From positions 45,742,236 through 45,806,235 of the forward strand of contig CM055900.1 of NCBI GenBank assembly GCA_029582155.1: 64,000 nt of DNA, in the 5' to 3' direction. The notes beneath the pieces were generated by a model. That model did not search any database, was not told the DNA's origin, and worked only from the letters and a program-made list of their open reading frames with translations. Numbering within the stretch: the stretch's first letter is position 1; every line of letters begins with the position of its first letter. Source of the stretch: Panopea generosa. Its lineage: Eukaryota > Mollusca > Bivalvia > Adapedonta > Hiatellidae. This document shows positions 22,691-35,039 of the stretch, piece by piece. The translations under genes and the position numbers were made by a program.

Positions 22691-22896
22691 CATGATTATC
22701 TATGACAGCACAGCGACTGGACGACGTGCTTTCCGAGTCTATTACACAACGAGAATAGCATAAAGACATGTATATATGATAGATCTGTTATATTGTAACG
22801 TTCAGCCAAAGTTTGTATCACTAAACGTTGAATCGTATTATTTCAGATGAACATCCTTTGATTAGCTGTGTGTCGTCTACGGCAAGAAAAGTAATA

Positions 22897-22985
22897 TAAT
22901 GAACACGCACGCACGCACGCACGCGTACACACACACACGTGCACGCACGCACGAGCACACGCACGCACGCACACACACACACACA
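22897..22985. repeat. (ACGC)n/(AC)n microsatellite
   Basis: Alternating purine-pyrimidine ACGC and AC repeats of about 88 bp. Open frames over it are spurious. Confidence 0.95.
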
Positions 22986-22989
22986 TTAA

Positions 22990-25320
22990 GATTTGCACAA
23001 ATTGCATCAGCATCAATTTTAAAATATACAATCAATATTAAGCTTATAATCATCCAGAAATATAATATATGTTGTAACATTGCATATATTATATTGGTGT
23101 TGTTTATATTTGTACCGTAATAAAGATCAATTAACATTTAATTTATTTTTTCAACTTGTTTTATGCACTTGCAATTTATAATATATTATATATTTTAAAT
23201 AACTTTATACATTACAAAGACGTATTTCTTATTTTGTTGGAGAAGAAAAATGAGATATATTCATTTTTATCATTTATTTCATACATAATTTTTACATTTA
23301 CATAATCTAACAAAACTTAATTCAGCAATTTTTTAACGGCATAAATGAATTTCATTTGACCACTTCCATATACGTGTACGAAGTCCTGTTCGTAATCCTT
23401 TGGGATCATTTAGTCCGAGCATCTTCACGTTTTGCCTTATTGACTTTGTGTCTTTGTGCATTAAACGACTTTTTTTGTCAGATTGTTGTTTATAAACCGT
23501 CCCTTCAAAGATTACTTCACATCCATTCCGGCTGATAACTGACATAATTTCTGTATTTCACATTACAATCTTTGACGGTGATGATACGGAGTTTATATAA
23601 TTTTCCCCGATACAAACAAATCAGACGTCTGGATCGAAGTTGATGCAGTAGATGATGGTTAGGTTGATGTGCTGTCACCCCACCTTTGCCAAAAAAATCG
23701 GACTCGTCCTTTAACCTAATTATATAGAAATATTTGTTATAACAATGCAATAATATATTATGGAACAAATTAAGAAGTGCGTAAGTGTTATAATAAATTA
23801 TCTTTTGAAATCATGTTAATGTCATAGAAGTAATCTAACTTTTAATATGATAATCTTATTCGAAATTTGGTTGATATAAAATTATTTAAAAAAAAATTAT
23901 TGTTTTGATTCATATATGCTATAAACGTTACAAACCTCAAAATCAAAGTTGTAGAATCTCACAAGTCGGCTAATATAACTATTACCAAATAAAGCCATTT
24001 TACGATCCATGATCATTGATTTCTATGCGTGTATGATGAATACGATATATCGAATGTCGAACATTTTAATAGTATTGCGTTTTATAATCAATGATATCAA
24101 TATATGGCAGTGTGTGTGTACCTTAAAACAGTGACAAATGCCAAGCAAGCGCGTCCATAATTATACTTAACATCTGAGTGAATAATTTTCTAATTTGAAA
24201 ATTATGTTTTCATATTAATGATTAGCACTGATCACTCATTCAGACAATAAGATAAAAAAAACATATAATTATTTTTCGTTATAACTTTATTCATTAATAC
24301 TATCCTTATTATATGATATTTATATATTTGTTAATAAATCATAAAAAAAATAAAAATAAAAAAAAATACAATTCACCTTTATTTATTCAATAATCTTATT
24401 ACCTGATACATTTATATTGTCGCTATATTTATCGATTAATTAATTGAACGTGTGCATTACGGCAGAAAAAGACAACTCTGGGAATACCGAAAAACACTTG
24501 AATTATACCTATCAGAACAAAAAGAAACACATTAACATAACCCAATAACTTCTAGTTTTATATTAATAGTATTTTTTAAATATTATTTGGTCAACCATTA
24601 CTGATGTTTAAACAAAGTTATTAACGTAAATTTGATAAAAATAAGTGTATTTCGGTTATAATCAAAATCAAGGGAAGTAGCTCGTAATAACCAAAAGACA
24701 CACTGACACAAAAATTGGATAAAAACGCATCAAATCGTACATTTAAAAAGAAATAATTCAAAAACGATTTTAAATTCATATCTGATACATAATATAATAG
24801 AAACTTGATCATTTATGCCTTAAATAGCTAAATCTAGGTGTCTTTCGGTAATCAGGTGTCTTTCGGCGTAATTCGGTAATCAGGTGTCTTTCGGTTTTTC
24901 CAGTCACCGATATTCTGTGATAACTTACAATATTTAATAAAAATTAAATGAATAGATATGAATGTTTTATAGACTCTTTCCGCAGAGATGTACTATTAAG
25001 TTTTATTGCTATAAAACTTTTAAAAAAATCAAATTATATTTGTTTCTAAACGATTAAAAATCAGTTTTATGTGATTTGCACGAAAAATGTGTGTTTTATA
25101 GGCCCTTTCCGTGTCCGCAGTACCGTTTTGAGTCATAATAAGTTTTATTGCTATTAAATCTTTAAAATTCAAATTAAATTTGTTAAACTCCCAGATATAT
25201 TTTAAAACTTGTTTATAAACGATTAAAAGTCGATTTTATGTGATTTGCTAAAAAAATGTGTGTTTAGTTGGCCTTTTCTGTATAAAAAAGCCCTTTCCGC
25301 AGAAAGGGGCACTTTCCGGT
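22990..25320. other. Intergenic AT-rich DNA with unassigned open frames
   Basis: No recognised gene. On the minus strand 23333-23545 and 23517-23768 are overlapping open frames in different phases, ending in a Lys/Arg-rich stretch (DPKGLRTGLRTRIWKWSNEI). They could be a frameshifted remnant of one coding sequence or of a mobile element; I do not recognise it. 24835-24900 holds short repeats of aggtgtctttcggtaatc. Confidence 0.35.
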
Positions 25321-25332
25321 GTTTTATAAGCT

Positions 25333-25878
25333 GGGGGCGCGTTCGATTCACGGTCCTGGACAATCCAAACAACTAGAACAACAACATTGGAACAGTGTCC
25401 GGAACATGTTTTAGCTGTGTCGCTGAAAAAGGTTGTGTGGTCGGAACAGTGACGTCACAAACACGGCTGCTATAACACTGGCACTATATCAAACAATTGA
25501 TAGATTGAGTCAATCACAAATGATTTTGTGTTTGTATCCTAAAATCAATTGAAATAACAAAAATATGGTTGTGATGTTTATAGTTACAGTGATTCTGCAT
25601 TATTTGGCACCAATGCAGAGTATATCTATCATATGTGTTGCCTTTTCTTTTCTTTGAGCAAGTTTTAAACACCGGTGAGTGATTCATAAATACTAATTGA
25701 GATGAACCATTGGACATTGGAAGTGCGTATTTCCAATGCTTACAAATATTAAATTATACAACAATTATTTTGAAAAATCATTTATTTGATTTGGCTGCGC
25801 CATTTTCTGTTCCTTTACGTTCGATTGATGACTGGAACATCTTCTGAACATGTTCTGGACAATAAATCAAACGCGCCT
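25333..25878. mobile_element. ~545-bp MITE-like element with terminal inverted repeats
   Basis: The left end ggggcgcgttcgattcacgg-tcctggaca is matched by the inverted right end (read inward: taggcgcgtttgatttattg-tccagaaca). No transposase is inside. The target duplication is unclear, so the class is not assigned. Confidence 0.6.
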
Positions 25879-27040
25879 AGACTGGTCCCCGGTCTCATAT
25901 AATATAAGATGCGAAGGCAAAGGCGAGAGCATTTTGGGTCCGAGAACCAGGCTACTCTTTGCAAAGAAGACTTTCAGCAAAATATTGTCGAATTTTGTCC
26001 GCTTATGTCTGGTTACTTTAACATCTGTTTAAATAAATCTAGTTAAATGTCAACAGTTTGACTACAGCTGAGATAACGCGTTATGTAAGTGTTTTTTTTA
26101 TTCAGTGTTGATTTACGTTCTTGCAAATTTATACGTTATAGCTTACTAAATTAGAATTTGAATTGCGGAAATGTGCATTTTCTCCAAATGTCAGTGTTTT
26201 GCTAGTGAACAAATGCAGAACGATATATGGAATGCAAATTGTCAGAATAGCTGAGACAATGGCATAGCAGCAAAGATGTGTCAAGGATCTGAGCAACAAT
26301 TTACTAGTAAAAAAAATGGTATTAAAATGTCTTATTGAGCAATTGTTCCAAATAATGACATCCTTTTACATGTACATGTCTATGAATTAAGTGCAATACA
26401 TTTCTTGATGTATCTGTATAAGTACGTTGAAAAACCACTTCTGGCGTACGATCAACGGAAGGGAAGAGCGCATGTAAAATTATTAGTCCGAGTGGAGACG
26501 AGATTTAAAAATCTCCACAGATTTTGCAAGGACTTGTTTGTCCTGTAGGTGGTTCTAGTCTATAATAGTCCTGGGAAAATAAGAGTTCTTGAGTGTTTCT
26601 GTTTTTGCAGTAATAGTTTGGAAATGTGATCAAAAAGTAATGAATATACATAAGTCCCTTAAAACAGACTTGCTGTTAAGCTAGCTTTTATAGTTACATG
26701 GTTGATGTGTATCGATAGTATTGAAAGTTGAGCAATTAAGTATGAGTAAGTACTTAGTTGGGTGACTGCTGTCACTTTAATGGCAACGTGGAGTAACTTT
26801 TGAACCAGTGCTTGCATGAATCTCTCTTTCCTTGAGATGGGTAGGGAAATACCAAGAACCTGCAGGAAGCCACATGCTAAGCAGTTGGGACTAAGCCCTA
26901 AATGTTAAAGATGGGGGAAGTGTAGTGAATGTACATAGGTCACTTACAACAGCCTTGCTGATAAGCTAGCTTTTATAGTGACTTGGTTGAATAGCATTTA
27001 AAGTCAAACAATGAAGTACTGGTTAGTACTTGGACAGGTG

Positions 27041-27200
27041 AGGCCGTCCTTGAAAAATTAATTGTTTGCCATGCTCATTCCTACTCACTCAAAATTGCAG
27101 CTACCCAAACTTTTTTATTGACTTTCAAAGTGTGAAACTATTTTTTCATAATTTCTGTCTATTTTTCTTTAAAATTACAATGCAAAATCAAAATTTAGCC

Positions 27201-27231
<31 letters not shown>

Positions 27232-27309
27232 AAAAAGCTGCATACCTTCACACATGAAAAATACTGGGTCAGAGCACAGCAAATAAATATTATTCGAAGG
27301 ATGGCCTGA
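27041..27309. mobile_element. Palindromic MITE, copy 1
   Basis: The ends aggccgtccttgaaaaatta and (inverted) aggccatccttcgaataata are imperfect inverted repeats. The inner part (ctactcactcaaaattgcag, tacccaaact, aatttctgtc) matches, in reverse, the element at 30903-31140. A C16 run and poly(A) at about 27200-27235 interrupt it. Confidence 0.7.
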
Positions 27310-27971
27310 CCGCTGTCTCTTTAATAGGTTAATTTTTTACTTGTTTTCATCCTCAAAAGTTGCTGTAAAACAGGTGTGTATATAGGTTATAAATATGACT
27401 TTGCGTTTAAAACATATACTTTGATAAGAGAGGTGTATCACTTGTAAGATTCAAGATTTCTTTCTGAGTACTTGACAAAATTTCCTTGACTGCATATATG
27501 TCGAACACAATATTTATATATTATGAGACTGTGAGATTGGGTAGTTTTATTGGTAATGTGTAAATTATGCAAGCCTTGTTTTCACTAGCGCCTCAACTCG
27601 GTATTCAGGAAATGTGTGATTATTGTTCTTCCAATCCAGCGGTAAATGTTCAAATTCACTTGAGCGAGAAACGTTGATTTGAAATTATATTGAGTGTAGA
27701 TCTACTGTTTTGGTTCTAGTATACAATGAACCATTTTTCATTTATTTTGTACATTTACCTTGTATCACAGTAAAATGGTTTTGGGGAATCCATATATGCA
27801 TGTTTAATGTTTAATTTACAGTAATTTTATTCAGCTCTTGTATAAGCATAATTTCTCACGATGATGTTCTAGAATTTGTTCTATTTGTTCCAAATCTGGA
27901 ACTCGAGAAATAGTTTCATTATGATTTACATATTTCAGAAAAAGGTCTCAGTTATTTGAAATGTTAACACC

Positions 27972-28136
27972 ATGGCTTCTGGACAGTTTAGATTTGCCAT
28001 TGACAGGGGAGGTACATTTACAGACATCTGGGCCCATTGTCCATCAGGAAATGTAAGAGTGATGAAATTGCTGTCTGAAGATCCGCAGAACTACAGGGAT
28101 GCCCCCAGGGAAGGTATTCGTAGGATTCTCGAACAG
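27972..28136 (+). pseudogene. OPLAH: OPLAH-like exon 1
   Basis: It starts at ATG 27972 ([20 protein letters not shown]) and ends RRILEQ|GTAAGA, phase 0. It holds the DRGGTFTD nucleotide-binding motif of the hydantoinase/oxoprolinase N-terminal domain. Intact in itself. Confidence 0.88.
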
Positions 28137-28922
28137 GTAAGATATAATTGTTTATTCCATACCTGTACATACGTAAACTATATATAGCAACTTTCAAATA
28201 TATGAAAAATCATTTCTTTGGTTGTATATTATTTAATTTTTCCTAATTGTCTGCATTTCTGATATATACTTTGACACTCAAAGTTTAAATATAAATCTAT
28301 GATTGTGTTTTCATTGATAATTTAAAGAACTTATTTCAGCAACCTTTAGATCATTTGAAAATACAATTCATTACAATTTCCAAATATACTCAATTATGCA
28401 TTTATAATATAAAGTGTCACATATAATGGAAATTTTGAATTGTTTCTCTTTTTCAGTGCTCCAGATAAGCTTTTCTTCAAATGAGTATTATACCCCTTAA
28501 ATTGGTATGCAATGCTTATTTTCAAAAATGTTTGGGGTAAAAATAAACATTCTTATCAAATTGCCATTTCAAACTAATCAGCAGTGAAATTAGGAATAAC
28601 CAATGCTTATTTTACCTTTAAATTTTGAATTTCAGTGCTTTATTCAGAAATTTTAATGCTTAAATACCCCAAAATAGTGCTTATCTGGAGCACTGCTTGT
28701 TATTTATTTGTAATTATACGGAACTTTCTGAAAATTTTGCTGTTACATGTTTAGCTAGTCTATACATAGTACCAGATATATCGCGAATCATGTCTATTCA
28801 CCTCCAATAAAAAAAGCAGGGAATTCTATGCACGTCCCACACTTCATAATGGACCCATCGGGAGAACTGGGACTAATGTTTAGCAGATAGCAAAATAATG
28901 AATTGAGATGTTTCTTATTCAG

Positions 28923-29114
28923 GAAACAGGCATGTCAAGACCAGCTGGGGATCCGATTGACGTGTCCAAGATAGAGTGGATCAGGATGGGAACCACAGTT
29001 GCAACAAATGCCCTCCTAGAGAGGAAGGGGTCCAGGATGGCCCTAGCTATCACAAAAGGGTTTAAAGATCTCTTGCATATTGGCAACCAGGCTCGACCAG
29101 CAATATTTGATCTG
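28923..29114 (+). pseudogene. OPLAH: OPLAH-like exon 2
   Basis: Acceptor TTATTCAG|GAAACA, donor GATCTG|GTAATT, phase 0 at both ends, 64 codons. It contains [16 protein letters not shown] and [13 protein letters not shown], strongly conserved in oxoprolinases. Open throughout. Confidence 0.88.
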
Positions 29115-30501
29115 GTAATTAATTCACTGTGAAACAAGAGGTGCATTGCAATCTACTAAATACATGTATACACTTGAAGTGTATGTAAATTGTACAATAC
29201 ATAATGTTGAACTATGTTTTATCTATAAGTTTAAACAGTTTTGATATAAAAAGAGCTATTTTTCTTATAGTATCTGGATTCTCGCTTCGAAGTAATCGGT
29301 AAAAATCTGTATTTTCTGATTTCAATGTCCTCTATACAAATTATACAGATATGTTTCTCTAAAATGACTATACTTAGAACAAAGTACATGGTATTCGTTT
29401 TCTATCACCATTGTATTGGAATCTAAGAAACAAAATAAACATATGTTCTATTTTCTCTCTCAATGTTCAAATGTCGGCCAATGTTGATGTTTAATCTGCG
29501 AGATGAGCAATTGAAAACCTGCCAGTGACCGCTTGAAATTGAACAAAAGATCAAAATATCTTTCAGGATTTAATAAGGATTTGATAATGTATGTATATGT
29601 ATCACATCTGGATGTGTTGATTATATCATCATGCCAAATTTGAGTCATACAATCTGAGATCCTTCGTTTAAATGTTAAGACAAATAGGTTCATGTCACCA
29701 ACATCTTGTGCTAGCCAAACCCATACCTATACCATAATGTTTTAATGTATGTGGCCTACATTAAGTTTTTCTACCAATATCATCTAGTGATTTCAACATT
29801 TTGTAACAGTTCTTAGGATAGAGACTTTTGGATATTTGAAGTAATTTACTTCAGTATTTAATGCACTTGGTATAATATATGACACACAATGGAAGTCTCC
29901 CACACTCTCCAAGAGCTACAGAATTAATAACAGTGGAATTAATACCTAAAAAATATTTACAAAATTGCAAACTTGCATCTCTCTGCTAAATGTTGATAAA
30001 ATAGCATGGGAAGATATAATAATTTGGCAAATTAACAATTCTAATTTCACAGGCAACTGATGTTGAATTTAAAAGTATTGCAGTTTGAAGTAAAATTTTA
30101 AGTAATTTCCTTGATATTTTAGTTGCAGTATACATATTTTGTAATCATAAGTACCCAGTACTTTAACAAATATAAACACAGTTTGCTGGGAATGGCCTTG
30201 TTTTGTAGTGAATTCCATGGTGCAAAGTATTTCTGAGATGAAATTTAAAACAAGATTTTGGGAGATTTTGCATGAATATGCAAACGTTCATAACATATTA
30301 ATCAGTTGCATTTCCTTTTCTACGTCAGTCCATTAATTTTTGTTATGCTTAGTTTACTCTATACTTTAATATTTATTTCAGCTCGATTGAGAAGTAAGCT
30401 GTGGGCTTCCTGAGTGTTGTTTTTTGAGAGGTCATTTGACTATTTAATCTGGACCAATTTCTTAATTCAGCCTAGTCTGAAACTTTTATGTAATGTTGCA
30501 G

Positions 30502-30627
30502 GAGATAGCCAGTCCAGATCAACTGTATGAACAGGTGATAGAGGTGTCTGGTAGGCTGATTCTACAACAGAATTAGTGTGAGATAAATCACCATGGTAAT
30601 GTGGTGGAAGGACAAACCAAGGAAAAG
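30502..30627 (+). pseudogene. OPLAH: OPLAH-like exon 3 with in-frame TAG
   Basis: Acceptor GTTGCAG|GAG, donor GAAAAG|GTAACC, 42 codons. It reads SPDQLYEQVIEVSGRLIL, then TAG at 30574-30576, then a continuing match (VVEGQTKEK) to the end of the exon. Confidence 0.8.
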
Positions 30628-30902
30628 GTAACCAACAGTGCTGTAGTCTCCCCTGAATCTATTTGTGTAAAAGCCAAGGCTTAAATGTTGTATTATTGTC
30701 TTTCTCTTTACTAGTGACTGTGCCAACATATTGTTAGTCTGTATGGTAAGGTTCGCTTATCTGATAAAGATTGCAGATAATACTTTGTATTTAAGACAAC
30801 TTCCCTAACTGATAAAGGTAAGCAGATGAGCAGAAGACAAATGTTTGGATCTTTGGAGTAGTTCTTCTATGACCCATTGTAATTTATAATTTCAAGTCTC
30901 CT

Positions 30903-31140
30903 CGGCCATCCTTAAAAAAATATTTGTTTGCTGTGCTCCGACCCAGTCTTTTTCATGTTGGTAGGTAGGTAGTTAGTTTTTTTGCTTTTGTCAAATTTTG
31001 ATTTTGCATAGAAAAATGGACAGAAATCATGAAAAAAAAAATTAAATGCTTTGAACGTCAATAAAAGAGTTTGGGTAGCTGCAGTTTTGAGTGAGTAGGT
31101 GGGAGCACGGCAAACAATATATTTTTTTATGGATGGCCTT
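30903..31140. mobile_element. Palindromic MITE, copy 2 (intron 3 of the OPLAH fragment)
   Basis: The ends ggccatccttaaaaaaatat-tgtttgctgtgctcc and, inverted, ggccatccataaaaaaatat-ttgtttgccgtgctcc form about 36-bp terminal inverted repeats. The body matches 27041-27309 in the opposite orientation. Non-autonomous DNA element, about 238 bp. Confidence 0.78.
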
Positions 31141-31917
31141 GTTAACAAGCAGTCTGACATCAAATAATTCTATAATCTGTTTCATTGTTTGTGTTGTGAT
31201 GTTAGTATATCAGTATATATACATGTATGTATTGCGCATAGTTATTGAACAAATTAGTGAGTGATGAGTGAGCGATTTTGTTGCATGATGGGTAAATTAA
31301 CCATTTCTAATTCTCACCAAACTAACCATCTAGGCACTTTTCTTCTGACAGCTAAAGCAACAACAACTCTTAGAAAATCTGTGAAGATTTGTTATTTAGT
31401 TCACTACTTGCTTATCAGCCTGGTAAGGAATTACTAAATTACTTTATCTTGTTAGGAACAGTTTTTGTATTGTGTGAAATGTATATTGTGTGAATTGCTT
31501 GATGTTTTGTTGTAATCATTATTTTGATGTTTTGTGGATACTTATTGTATTGTCTTGTCTTGTATTATACAAAGCAATACCATATATGGAGATACTGCAT
31601 AAAATCTAAAACCCCTCACATGATCATGTTGTTATTTACTCCAGTGACCATTGGTCACATTGAAATGACACAGGGCTGGAAAATTCCACTCGTCCGCTCG
31701 CCATGACGAGTGAACAATTGCTCAGGACAAGTAAGACTTAAGAACTTGACCTTAATATTTCTTTGATTTTAAGCATTTAATTCAAAATGTTGGAAAGGGA
31801 GGACGAGTAGCTTTTATAAGAAAATTCAAGCCCTTTGACAACTTTTTCACATATTTAACATACAATAATTCACCTTCTAAACAGAGTGTTCTAAAGTTAA
31901 CTGAGCTTTAACAACTC

Positions 31918-31946
31918 GGGGGGTGGGGGGGGGGGGGGGGGAGGGG
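31918..31946. repeat. Poly(G) run
   Basis: An almost pure G tract in intron 3 of the OPLAH fragment. Length is unreliable in any assembly. Confidence 0.85.
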
Positions 31947-32019
31947 CCACCAATATCCAACCACCCATATTAATCACTCTATAAAAATTATATTATGAAC
32001 ACTTCAGCTAATGTAATTA

Positions 32020-32215
32020 TTAGCTTGCCAGGATGATTGTCCAGGAGAGCTATTGCCATGACTCGGGCGTTGGTGTCGCCTGTAGACACCCAGGTTAAAC
32101 TTTTGTGTTTAGTTGCATTTAAGTCTTGGTGTTTGCTTGCAATCTCAATCTTTGAATGGGTGATGAGTTTTATCCCATAGGTGAGCTTTGTTGTCTTCTG
32201 ACAACTCTTATTATA
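32020..32215 (-). repeat. Fragment of the cataactct dispersed repeat
   Basis: It shares gctcgcc-ggatgattgtccagg-type, gacacccaggttaaactttt and gagctttgttgtcttctgac with 34540-34850. A copy shortened in the middle. Confidence 0.6.
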
Positions 32216-32308
32216 CTAGTGTTACTAAACAAATTGACAAATTGTTCAATTGATAAATAAAACAAAGAAACAATGAGTAGAGAACATTGTCTCAATGCCG
32301 TGTTTCAG

Positions 32309-32415
32309 CTTGAAGTATGGGAGAAAATTGATGAAGAGGAACTGCGATAAAATCTGCACAATTTGCTCAAACAAGGAATTACCAGTCTGGCTCTGGTACT
32401 TATGCATTCTTACAC
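32309..32415 (+). pseudogene. OPLAH: OPLAH-like exon 4 with in-frame TAA
   Basis: Acceptor GTTTCAG|CTT, donor TTACAC|GTAAGT. It reads LEVWEKIDEEELR, then TAA at 32348-32350 (one base from CAA), then NLHNLLKQGITSLALVLMHS, which matches the family. Confidence 0.82.
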
Positions 32416-33895
32416 GTAAGTGATTTTGCGGAAATATTAACTTTTATTGCATTAAAACATAAATAATTATGCGGAATGCATGGTCCAGTGGTAGAGCAGC
32501 CTACCTATGATGGGGTGGGGTTTTGGGTGGGGTGGGGTGAGGTGTCAGTTCAATCTTCTGTCAAGGTTATGTGGATGATATGCTTTGTACTTGATCTACC
32601 CAGAAAGACTTTGTTGTAAAATCCTGTTTCACAATTGACGTAAAAGAATAAATTTATAACAAAAATTCTCCCATATTGACTGCTTCTTATAAACAGTATA
32701 ATATACATGTAGGTGTATAGCATGACTTTGTAAATACACGTTCAGGAAGAATAGACAAATGACATAGGATGTAATGTTTGAAAGAGAATGAAAGAAAATA
32801 CAATTAAGACAATATCACATGAAGGTCACCTGAGGTTGAGCTTAAAGGCATTGTGTCAGGAAAAAATACTTTAAATGTCGGATTTTTTTTTTATTTTTAT
32901 GTTTTTGAAATAAATGCAAAGCATCTCATTACTATTTACAAATGAAACACTGATACAAATGATTTGGAATTCCAAACATGACAAAAAAATAATATTTGCC
33001 TTGGTTGCAAAATTAAAAAAATCTCAGTTTTAAAAATAAATATAATGGACATTCTGCTTAACAACTTTCGTCATTAAACCTCTTTCTATGATGAAGCCAA
33101 TTTAACAATGTGATAGATCAGATCTCAATCAAAATGAGTGCCTAGGCCATCTGAATTGATGCTTTAATTTTGTTTGTCTAAATAGACATCTTAATGGCAA
33201 TACAGAGTATATGTGGGCATGATATATTGGAAAAAAAACAAACATTTTTGACATTTTTTAAATTTTGAAAAATCCGGATATTCTTCCTTTAAAACTCTGA
33301 CCTAAAATCTCATAGTTTGGAAAAACTCCAGTTTCTACAATTTTAAGATGAGAACAGGCAGACATTTTATTAACTTAAATAGTTGATTCAGTAGTTCATT
33401 AAATACTTTTAGTTAATTGCATATATAGAGAATGTTAGTGTCTGATATTATTAATTTTATTAGGTGAGGCTTAGAAAAGCCAAGTCCTTGTTTTTTTTGT
33501 GTGCAGAATCTGATGATGTTGATAATATTAGACGCTAACATGGTACTCTCTTTATCATGCCGAAATTTCTAATTCGTCTTTTTATGAAATAGAAAATCAA
33601 AATTTTGTTACATCCTTTAGAGCTTCCATCCAGGTCAAAATGTAATGTTATACATAATGACGTCATGTGCCTGATTAACTTGTATTGATGTATTGACATG
33701 ATAATCCTATGTTTACCAGGCAGACAGTTTATCAACAGAAATGAATGCATTGACATGATAAATTATTTACATAACATGTACATGGAGTTTAGTGAATATG
33801 CAAATGCACATTTACAAATATAAATCATATAATCGACATTTTTAGTGTGAGACCAAAGTTTATGATGAATTTAGACTCTGGTATCTTTGCTAAAG

Positions 33896-34011
33896 GTATA
33901 ATGTCCAAGAGAAAAAGGTAGGCGAGATAGCCCGGGAGCTGGGCTTCACCCAGGTGTCCCTGTCATCCGAGGTAATGCCCATGGTGAGAATAGTATCCAG
34001 GGGATACACAG
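33896..34011 (+). pseudogene. OPLAH: OPLAH-like exon 5, last detectable
   Basis: Acceptor TGCTAAAG|GTAT, donor ACACAG|GTGAGC. It contains [20 protein letters not shown] followed by [12 protein letters not shown]. The expected next exons are not present downstream in the window. Confidence 0.85.
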
Positions 34012-34224
34012 GTGAGCATTTCAAAGTACTTGATGTAAATAATGACATAAAGGTACTATATGCACAGATTTAACCAACACATAAAGTGCCACTTAGCTCA
34101 GTTTGATATTGCAGGCAACACCTGGGTGTGTTACTCTATGAAAGATGCAGAATGATGAAGGATGAACATAAAGTTATATTGATACTTTCATTTAGTTGAA
34201 AATAAACACTATTAATATGCATGC

Positions 34225-34375
34225 CAGAGGTTCAGGGTTTGATTCCAAGCTCGACTAGAAGGATTTTAAAAAAACCCACTTGGTACTGGTTCTACCAATG
34301 AAACTAACTTGAGTGAGATTCATATAATCTTGAGCTTTCTTCGTAATGGAGCTGTTTAAAATAATTTAATAGTTT
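34225..34375 (+). repeat. SINE copy (CTCGAC...TGGTACTGGTTCTACC family)
   Basis: It contains cagggtttgattccaagctc, ggtactggttctaccaatga and gagctttcttcgtaatggag, matching the SINE at 17885-18080. It sits just past the last OPLAH-like exon. Confidence 0.65.
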
Positions 34376-34539
34376 AAGCTTGTAATAAAATGTATTTAAA
34401 TGTCTTGCAACTTTTAGAGTGTAAAGAAGTTCTGTAAAGAAATATCAGGTGCCACAACTTGATGTTCCACAGTTGGCAATCAGTTTAACATCTTGCTATA
34501 AAGTGAACAAAATTGAGCTCTTGGCTCAATTTTATTGCT

Positions 34540-34850
34540 TTATAAGCTCGCCGGGACGAAGTCCAAGGAAAGCTATTGCTATGACCCCGGCATCGTTGTT
34601 GGCGTCGGTGTCGGTGATGTCGTCTGTAGACACCCAGGTTAAACTTTTGCGTTTAAGTTTAAGATATCTATGCAACTACTCATTGGATGTGAATGAAACT
34701 TCGCATTGTGTTCACCGTCATCAATGGAACACACAGAGACAAGAACCATAACTCTTGATTGCATTTTGGCACAGTTATGGCCCTTTTTGGACTTACACAC
34801 CCAGAGGCGAGCTTTGTTGTCTTCTGACAACTCTTGTTATTTGGAACAGT
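34540..34850 (-). repeat. Dispersed repeat copy (inverted relative to 47960-49630)
   Basis: It contains gacacccaggttaaactttt, agatatctatgcaactactc, tggaacacacagagacaaga and tggcacagttatggcccttt, the reverse of the 48-kb array units, and ends in gagctttgttgtcttctgac. Confidence 0.7.
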
Positions 34851-35039
34851 TATCAAGATACTTGTCATAGTAATTTTTTTGTGAGTAAATTCATTATCAG
34901 ATAAATTAATGCCACCATTAGAAATTACATAAACTTATGTGGTTATCTCATGATGGAGCTTCAGCCTCTCAGATGGAAGGTTGTAGGTTTGATCTCTGGC
35001 TAGGTCATACCAAAGACTTGTATATTACTAGAAGTATCC

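Larger units (their letters stand above)
27972..34011 (+). pseudogene. OPLAH: 5-oxoprolinase amino-terminal fragment, five exons, two in-frame stops
   Basis: Exons 27972-28136, 28923-29114, 30502-30627, 32309-32415 and 33896-34011 join in frame with GT-AG introns (706 bases, about 235 codons). They match the N-terminal part of the ATP-dependent 5-oxo-L-proline to L-glutamate hydrolase of the gamma-glutamyl cycle. Key stretches are [53 protein letters not shown] and [20 protein letters not shown]. Exon 3 has TAG at 30574-30576 and exon 4 has TAA at 32348-32350, each amid well-conserved sequence. The enzyme is normally about 1,290 residues; I find no further exons in the remaining 30 kb, so about 80% is missing. 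Introns are kept, so it is not a retrocopy. A sequencing or assembly problem, or an active allele elsewhere, cannot be excluded. Confidence 0.85.

Noticed and set aside
22877..23137. Cys/Val/Arg-rich or His/Thr-rich open frames
   Set aside because: They are translations of the (ACGC)n/(AC)n microsatellite.
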